From Bryopsis sp. KO-2023 (lineage: Eukaryota > Chlorophyta > Ulvophyceae > Bryopsidales > Bryopsidaceae), in NCBI GenBank assembly GCA_030272585.1, contig BSYQ01000001.1, positions 4,340,001 through 4,404,000 of the forward strand: a stretch of 64,000 nt of DNA. The letters run 5' to 3'. Below the pieces are notes generated by a model. The model had not been told where the DNA came from, ran no database searches, and worked only from the letters and a program-made list of their open reading frames with translations. The position numbers and the translations under genes are program-made. Each line of letters begins with the position of its first letter. The stretch's first letter is position 1. Below are positions 57,859-64,000 of the stretch, piece by piece.

Positions 57859-59915
57859 ATGCCCGATCCAGATCTCTATGGCGTGTTTAGGGAAGAAACA
57901 AGCCATACCGTCGGGGACCCTTACAAGAAGAAAACTGGAAGTGAGTACATAACACAAGGTTCTTACGTTCAGAACGGCCCAAGTCCCGTGCGAATGTTCA
58001 GTGTGTGAATCAACGCCTCGATAAGCGAGACTGTCGGACAACCGTGTTCACGAGAGGGGGCGACGGTCACTGGGGGACAAGTTTTAGATAGTTTTGGGGC
58101 ATCCAGCGCCCGCCACGAACATCTCATAGATTTCGACGGTTACGCGGATTCTAACCGCCAGTGAATCGTGATTGCTTAAAACTTATTACTTGGCGATTGT
58201 GGGGTCATTCTGATTTGTGGAGCGATATTTTCAGGGCCAACACTGCCAAGGCATTCAGGAAAGCAGTTTGTGACCATATTTCCTCAATCAGGCAAATTAC
58301 CGGAGTCGTTCATCGACAAAAATTTCAAGAGACTGTCTGAGGTGAGGATGGTGTTTGAAAAATCGCACCATCAGATACCACGAATCTAACACAAATGAAG
58401 GGGTTCCAACAACAAAACATTTTTTTCCTTTCCCTGGTCCGATCCCGTTTATTGAAAGTGAACTGTAAACGCAGGGCGATTTGTTCGTGGATCCGTCAAA
58501 GACAGAACGAAATCTTCAACAAAGGGGAGGGACGAATGTGTCCACCAAGCCATTCGTTCCATCAAATCCCTCCCGCAAGAAGTAAGAAACCAGAATAAAA
58601 ACCACTTTCTCGCAGAAACAGGCGGATGTCGTTTTGGGGAATAACCCAGCGTAAAGCCTGAAGTCTCTGCTGTCTTTGTTTTGTTCAGCACGGCAGTGGT
58701 GCTGACGGAATGAGGTTGTGCTACCAGCACGGGCCCTGGAGCGATCGATGGCTGCATTGGGAACGTTATTTTGTCGCCAGAGGGAGAGGACGAAGCTAAA
58801 GTCAAGGCCAGAAACGCCAAAAGCGATGCCGAGAAAAGGAAGAAGATCTATTCAAGTCCAGCGCAAAAAGGCGGCTTCGGATATCCATCCCAAGCCAGGA
58901 CGATCGGGGGAAACCCACCAGAATACATGGCCGACAAGTATCAGTTTGGCAGGGAGCTCGAGAAGGTATGAATCCTTCGCTGAAGAGCTGAGAAATGCTT
59001 AGATAAACAGAAAAGGTTTGCTTCCCTGTGAAGAAAGGCACTAATCGCAATGTTTCCCCCTCCAGACGTTGAAAAAACAAGCCCGTGAAAGGATTTCCAA
59101 GCCTTTTGTCTCGACGTCGAAAGGGAACACGATATTTTGGGACAACCCGTATGCGAACAAACCTGGTATGATCATATACGTCCTCCTCCCTGTTTTTTTG
59201 CTGTTCTCTGAGGTGAGAAGGAGCTAAACAATCAGCTTCCTTTCAGGTCCAAACAGAAGGCCAGCAAGTCGCAAAGACAGCGGCGAAAAGAAAATCTGGA
59301 AGCCCAGCAATCCCCCCAGAACGGTAGGCAGTGTAGTCCTTGGTGCTATGCATGACATGTTGTCTTGGACATCAGTTCAAAAATGGCCATGTTGGGGCCT
59401 GTTGGTTTTGCTGTGGATTCTACTCATTTTTCAATGTGTTCACACTTTAGGGGGCGCCCTACTGCGCAATCAGCCAAGTTGGACGCGATTATCAGCCAGA
59501 TCCAGCCCCTCACCCCCAGGTAATAACAGGCGAAACAGAAACCAAAACGCTATAGATATGCAGGGACACACACACACAACTCCGCATAAATTTGAAACAG
59601 ATTTTCTCTCGTCAACTCATTTGGCCTCATGTTTTACCATTAGCTAAAAGGACAACCAGCCATCTGCAACCAAACCTAAGCAACAGCTTTTTTCCCCTCC
59701 AATACCGATAGCTACTCTTTTTTCTGTCAACATGATATTCCGCATCCCCTGACTGTTTTTTCCCACATTCACAGCATCGAGGAAAGGTGGATGGCGGTCC
59801 TCCAGCCTTTAAACCAAGTGGTGGCGGAAAGCACCGATTGTCAATGTGGGCCACGAATCCCTACAAATCCCCAGCTCGCCCACCTCCCAACACAGATTTC
59901 ACAGTTTTGCCATGA
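57859..59915 (+). CDS. CFAP96 (C4orf47/UPF0602)-like ciliary protein
   Basis: CFAP96 is a cilium- and centrosome-linked protein in animals and ciliated protists. Eight exons join in frame: 57859-57940, 58235-58341, 58475-58581, 58728-58965, 59066-59165, 59247-59323, 59451-59519 and 59775-59915. Landmarks run in the family's order: MPDPDLYGVFREE, VGDPYKKKTGRPT, GKLPESFIDKNFKRLSEGD with LFVDP after it, then a polar Lys-rich segment, GGFGYPSQARTIGGNPPEYM, KPFVSTSKGNTIFWDNPY, and a Gly/Pro-rich C-terminus with GGPPAFKPSGGGK and ATNPYKSP. For exon 4, the acceptor at 58727 is needed to avoid an in-frame TGA. The protein is about 300 residues, close to the human length. Its presence suggests the organism can build cilia or flagella. 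Confidence 0.78.
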
Positions 59916-60195
59916 TCTCGGGACTCTTTTGTTCTTCTGGAGCGTCATGTAATTTCATTCGTACCCTGATATTCAACCAAATCCCCCCCCCCCCGCCCCC
60001 CCCCTTCTCCTTCTCACACGCCCCTCCAAATTGTACATAAGAAAATACACCACAATAACAATCCTGTCTCATCCATAGCCCCAAAAGAATATCCTAAAAT
60101 GAAGTAAAAAAAAAAACGAAAAAAAAAAAACGAAGAAAAATCGATGAAGAAATTGGTCTAAATGGGGAAGAGACGAGTGGGAGATGTTACTGACT

Positions 60196-62485
60196 TCAAA
60201 TTTCTTCACCCATTTGAGTGTCTTGCTTGAGCTGGTTCGAAATTTGGCGGATCCGATCCAATCCCTGTGTTTATTTTGGGGGGGGCAACACACATTCCAT
60301 GAATCGTCAACTCACCCGAAAAAAGTCACCAAAGAAAAAACAAAGACGACATGTTTGAAATGGAACGTAAGATAGCTGCCATCCTCAAAAAAATTCATTT
60401 GTAAGACTCAGATTTCATACTATCTGAAAAAAATGAAAAAGAAAATTTGAAAAAATTTGAAAAAAATAAATAATTAAATGAAATAAACTGAGCGAGGCTT
60501 ACAGGGTTGATTCTGAGGGCCTCGTCAAAAGCTTCGATTGCTTCATCGCATCTCCTCAAGCAGAACAAACACAGCCCCATCCCAGAATAGGCGGCAAAGT
60601 GATAAGGCTGCACCCCACACATCAATCTCACATCAAAGGCGATATCATATGAAAGCTACAACCCCACCAAAGTTTTTCCAAAAAACAAAGAAGTTTCGTC
60701 AACCCCACATCAAATCTCGTCTAAAAAGCCACTGGAGAATAATTAACGAAAAGAAAAACTATCCATTGCAAACGGCAGAAAAACCTTATCCATGACTCAT
60801 GTGCTACGTCTCCTACACAACTTTTAAAAAACCATTTTTGTTGCTTGTTTGTTTGTTTATTTGAGAGTGGCATCAGACAGGGCAATCGCTTACCTGCATT
60901 TGAACTACAATCTTGCAATCTTGCACGCTTTCCTCATATTTGTCCATGAGATACAGCACAGTCGCTCGCTTATTGTACCCCTGCTCCCCCAATCCAAACG
61001 AACAAAAATTAGAAACTCAAGCAGGCCTAACATATAAGAAAATTCTCAACATAAAATTTCTTTACATATACATAAGGAAATTCTCGGCCCGATCGCATGT
61101 TCGTCGCACCTCAACAAACGATGGATCTTGTCTGATCAGTTCGCTGAATGCTCCCAAAGCAGCCTCCAAGTCCCTGTCTCGACCAAGCAAAAAGCTTTCC
61201 CCCTTTCGCATCAAGTCGTTGGACTCTGGGTTGGAGCTCTTTGAGAAACATTCCACCATGGCCTCTTGGGCATCCGTCCGGAATTCCTCCTCATAAAGCA
61301 AAGCAGCCAAACTTGGAATTGCGAAATCGCACCCACACTCTCCTGCAGGTATATAAAAAAAACAAGAAGGCTTATCGTCTAGGAAAACATCCCAAGAATC
61401 CGCTGCAAAATGCATAGAAATGAAATGTTCCAACAGAGTGAAACGCTCAACCAAACTGGCTTGGTTAACAGGCATGGATATGCCAAAAGGTCATTGAGTC
61501 GACTTGAAAGGCAAGTGGTCCCCGGAGCAGACTGACATGGAGCCAGCAAAAAACCCCTGCACTCTGGATGAATTCTCACCGATGCTCCTGATGGCCTGGC
61601 GTTTTACGGCAGGATTTGAACTCTTCAACAGCTCCACTTGACGAATGGCACATTGTTGCATCAGAGATAACTCTCCGATTGTTATCTGGAAAAGGAAACC
61701 ACGATACAACATTACTGTTAAAATTTCCCAGCAAATCTTATTTCTATTTTCCGGGGAAGATGGAGGCCACCTGACATTGAGTTTCAAGACAGAGACCTCA
61801 TTCCCAGCGATGCCTGCATGGATCATTTTTTTTGCTCAAGTGCATTTCAGCGTCAACATCGATTTCATATGCATTCCAGACATCTAATTTGAACATTGGC
61901 AGGATTTCGAAATGCCGAACCTTGAGCGTATCCCTCAAGACTGCTGCTTGCCCATAATCCTCCTCAGTGACCGCCACATCTTGCTGCCTGAATCAGGTTG
62001 GCAACATTTGATTTCTCTTCACATTAGAAAGAAACCCCCATCAACACCGTTCGATGACCACCCCGCAAATTCTCCCGACACGTACACTCCATTTCAGAAC
62101 TCTCGTCGGGAATGCACTCGTGTAAAATATGTCACCTTTGCAACAACCGTATTTTCTGCCAGACCTCCTCGACGTCTGCTTCACGTCTTCGAGATAACAC
62201 ACCATCGTTTCCCGCTGCTAGACATGGACCACCACGCCGTCGCCTCGTGTCGCAACGACTCGGCTTCCCGCTGTTGACGTTCAAACCGCGACCTGGGAGT
62301 AGCCCGGGCGTGGTCCCTAGGGAGCCTTTGCCGAAGTGAGTTTTCGCGGAAAACACTCCACCTCCCATGCCGTTCTTCTGTTGATGTTGAACGTCAAGGT
62401 ATCCAGCGGCTGAGAGCGTCCGATCGAGTGGTTGAAGGAAGGGCTGTGTGCAAGCCCAAGGCCACTGGATTACAGCAAAATTCAT
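60196..62485 (-). CDS. UVR-like/HEAT/TPR protein of plant-algal type
   Basis: The modelled exons are 62485-62136, 61987-61921, 61685-61580, 61342-61110, 60980-60894, 60607-60503 and 60264-60196, all in frame. Exon 1 is rich in Arg, Ser and Gly, has few acidic residues, and could be a plastid or mitochondrial transit region; MGGGVFSAK at 62371 is an alternative start. AVTEEDYGQAAVLRDTLK in exon 2 is a UVR-like helical motif. VKRQAIRSIGECGCDFAIPS with LAALLYEE is a HEAT-like repeat. SNPESNDLMRKGESF leads to the TPR region, which has AFSELIRQDPSFVE, GYNKRATVLYLMDKYEESVQ and PYHFAAYSGMGLCLFCLRR with DEAIEAFDEALRINP. The protein ends QMGEEI. TPRs mediate protein binding. I know this UVR-plus-TPR layout from uncharacterised photosynthetic-eukaryote proteins, so no function is assigned. 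Confidence 0.75.
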
Positions 62486-63661
62486 ACATATCGGGGACGG
62501 GACTGTGATTACAGGCGTGGTTGGAATAGTAATTTGTCTCTTCGTCAGGAGTGAGGTGCAACCTTTCTGGAGTTCTACTCATAGACTCCCTTCTTGACGT
62601 GCGTTTGTAACGCCATGATGTGTGCGCTTCAGTTATGTCTATCTCACTTACTAAGATATGAGGAACCTCTGAATACCCAACGGCGAATTTTGACAGGGAA
62701 AACAAAACAGTCGAAAAAACAGTCGGAAGTATGGGGAATATGGAAAGTAAAAAAAGCTCCAGACTTCTTTTTCCTGCAAAGTCCAGCCCTCTTTTTTAAA
62801 AATACATTGTGTAAATCAAAATGTTGGGTGGAGACCCCCCAAAATCGCAACACTGGATTTGTCTAAGCATACATGTCCGCACCACAGGAGAGGGGCTTGA
62901 CAAAGCAAGGCTCATCCCTTTCCTTTCTTTCTTTTTTTTTTTTTTTTTCGAAAAAACTAATCATCCCCCCCCCCCTCCTCCCGAGACACACTCCCACAGA
63001 TTCCTGTCATTTTTCCCCCCTAATTAAACAACCATCAGGCAAAGCCACAACTACACAGAAGTCCTCGACGACACAGAAAATGCCGCTACTCTCATTCCAT
63101 CCGATCTTTTTTTTCCTCTCTTACAACACCTGCTCTTTTTCTGTTTTTGTTTTTTCCATCTTGTCTTTTTGCAAAACTTTTTTCTTTTTCCCTTCAGTAC
63201 TTTCAAATTGTGGCAGAACGATTTTGGAAAGGTGGCCCCCAGGCATTCTTCCCACTATTCTTTACTTTTTTTTTTTGCCCCCCACTCTGTTCTTTTTCAC
63301 ATTCCTCCATGTCTGTCCCTCAGAATGAACTGAGCCCACAAACGACTTCACTCAAAAAGAAATCAAAGTGAAAAAAGTGCTAAACGATATAACCCAAAAA
63401 AAAGTCCCTCCACGCTGCACCCCACACCAACCACACACACACACACAAGTTTTCCTTCTCAAATGCCCTGTCTACTTCATGTTTCGTGGCGTTCGCATTA
63501 ATTTCTGTGTTTTTTTCTTCCCCCCCCAAAAAAAGACTCCTTTCTCAATTCATTCTTTGTTCCTTTATGGTTATCTTTCCTTTCTCTCTCTTTTTTTTTC
63601 TTTCGGCAAACTCCGGTCACAAAAAGGGTGCTGCAAGGGTCAATCAGAGGTCACTTGGCTT
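62486..63661. other. Intergenic, low-complexity
   Basis: This is the upstream region of the UVR-TPR gene. It is dominated by T, C and A homopolymers (62930-62948, 62967-62978, 63262-63280). Plus-strand frames here are simple-sequence artefacts. No gene or RNA was recognised. Confidence 0.4.
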
Positions 63662-63666
63662 TTAAA

Positions 63667-63760
63667 TCAAGGAGCCCTCTGCAAAACGTCGACGGGCTTT
63701 TGTATCCACTGCAAAACCATATATTCCGCAGTAATTCGTCCCGACAAATACATGCGAACC
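63667..63760 (-). CDS. Possible terminal exon of a gene entering from the right
   Basis: After a pyrimidine-rich CTGCTCCAG acceptor (63761-63769) the minus strand reads VRMYLSGRITAEYMVLQWIQ and then KPVDVLQRAP before TGA. The other open phase ends at 63662 and reads differently. The amphipathic look and the good acceptor favour an exon, but I know no family match and the rest of the gene would lie beyond the window. Confidence 0.22.
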
Positions 63761-64000
63761 CTGGAGCAGGAAAGAAAACACACACACACACACCCTCTCA
63801 GAAAAGAAATTCGCAGAATGTCGATGTCTGGTCACAAGAAACGACAAGCTTCATCTAACACACGTGGCAATATTTTCACAGTTGCAATTTTCCCCCCCAA
63901 ACGCACAAAATACGAGGGGTGAGGGAGAATGAAGATAATTATATATGTATGTATATAATATCTTATAAAAGGAACAGGAAAACACCTACATTGGGTGAAA

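Noticed and set aside
62873-63922. Plus-strand frames of up to 184 codons near the right end
   Set aside because: Rich in Phe, Pro and Lys from T, C and A homopolymers. No conserved motif.
1-64000. CRISPR arrays, bacterial operons, ribosome-binding sites and prophage genes
   Set aside because: The window is spliced eukaryotic nuclear DNA. I found no regularly spaced direct repeats with unique spacers and no bacterial gene arrangement.

Overview
The window is nuclear DNA from an intron-rich eukaryote. Coding exons are short, bounded by GT/AG, and separated by introns of about 50-760 nt packed with homopolymer runs. Gene content points to a unicellular, probably photosynthetic and flagellated organism such as an alga. 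The clues are a HEAT-TPR protein with a UVR-like motif of the kind I associate with plants and algae, an INSIG-like membrane protein with a transit-like N-terminus, a formin with a plant-style PTEN-like/C2 module, and the cilium-linked CFAP96. The lineage cannot be fixed by eye. A short TTTAGGG-like stretch near 52.38 kb fits many algae and plants but proves nothing.

Layout, left to right: a partial unknown exon (- strand, 1-418); CLASP microtubule plus-end protein (-, 628-8467); a GC-rich, strongly palindromic spacer (9.3-9.75 kb); an NAPE-PLD-like phospholipase D (+); an INSIG-like protein (-); an extended-synaptotagmin-like lipid-transfer tether (-); a CNRIP1-like protein (-); a PTEN/C2-FH1-FH2 formin (+, to 28480); a 3-kb gene-poor stretch; a RING-CH membrane ubiquitin ligase (+); a low-complexity 2.5-kb gap; ALG13 (-) divergent from a NOPCHAP1-like nucleolar chaperone (+); a CENP-E-type kinesin-7 spread over 11 kb (-); a promoter region carrying a small inverted-repeat element; a group II PLP decarboxylase (+); gluconokinase (+); CFAP96 (+); and a UVR-HEAT-TPR protein (-). 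The last kilobase is intergenic apart from a weak terminal-exon candidate.

The genes are mostly unrelated housekeeping genes, as expected in a eukaryote. Two loose themes stand out. Four consecutive genes between about 10.2 and 21.8 kb (NAPE-PLD, INSIG, E-Syt, CNRIP1) all concern membrane lipids or lipid signalling. CLASP, formin and CENP-E kinesin are all cytoskeletal. I see no operon-like arrangement and no clear new system.

The most unusual sequence signals are a 57-bp near-identical repeat on either side of the NAPE-PLD gene, a G-box-containing inverted-repeat element with telomere-like and 30-bp GC-rich repeats, a foldback element inside the decarboxylase gene, and homopolymer-associated frame breaks in two otherwise conserved genes. 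All exon boundaries were read by eye and should be treated as models.
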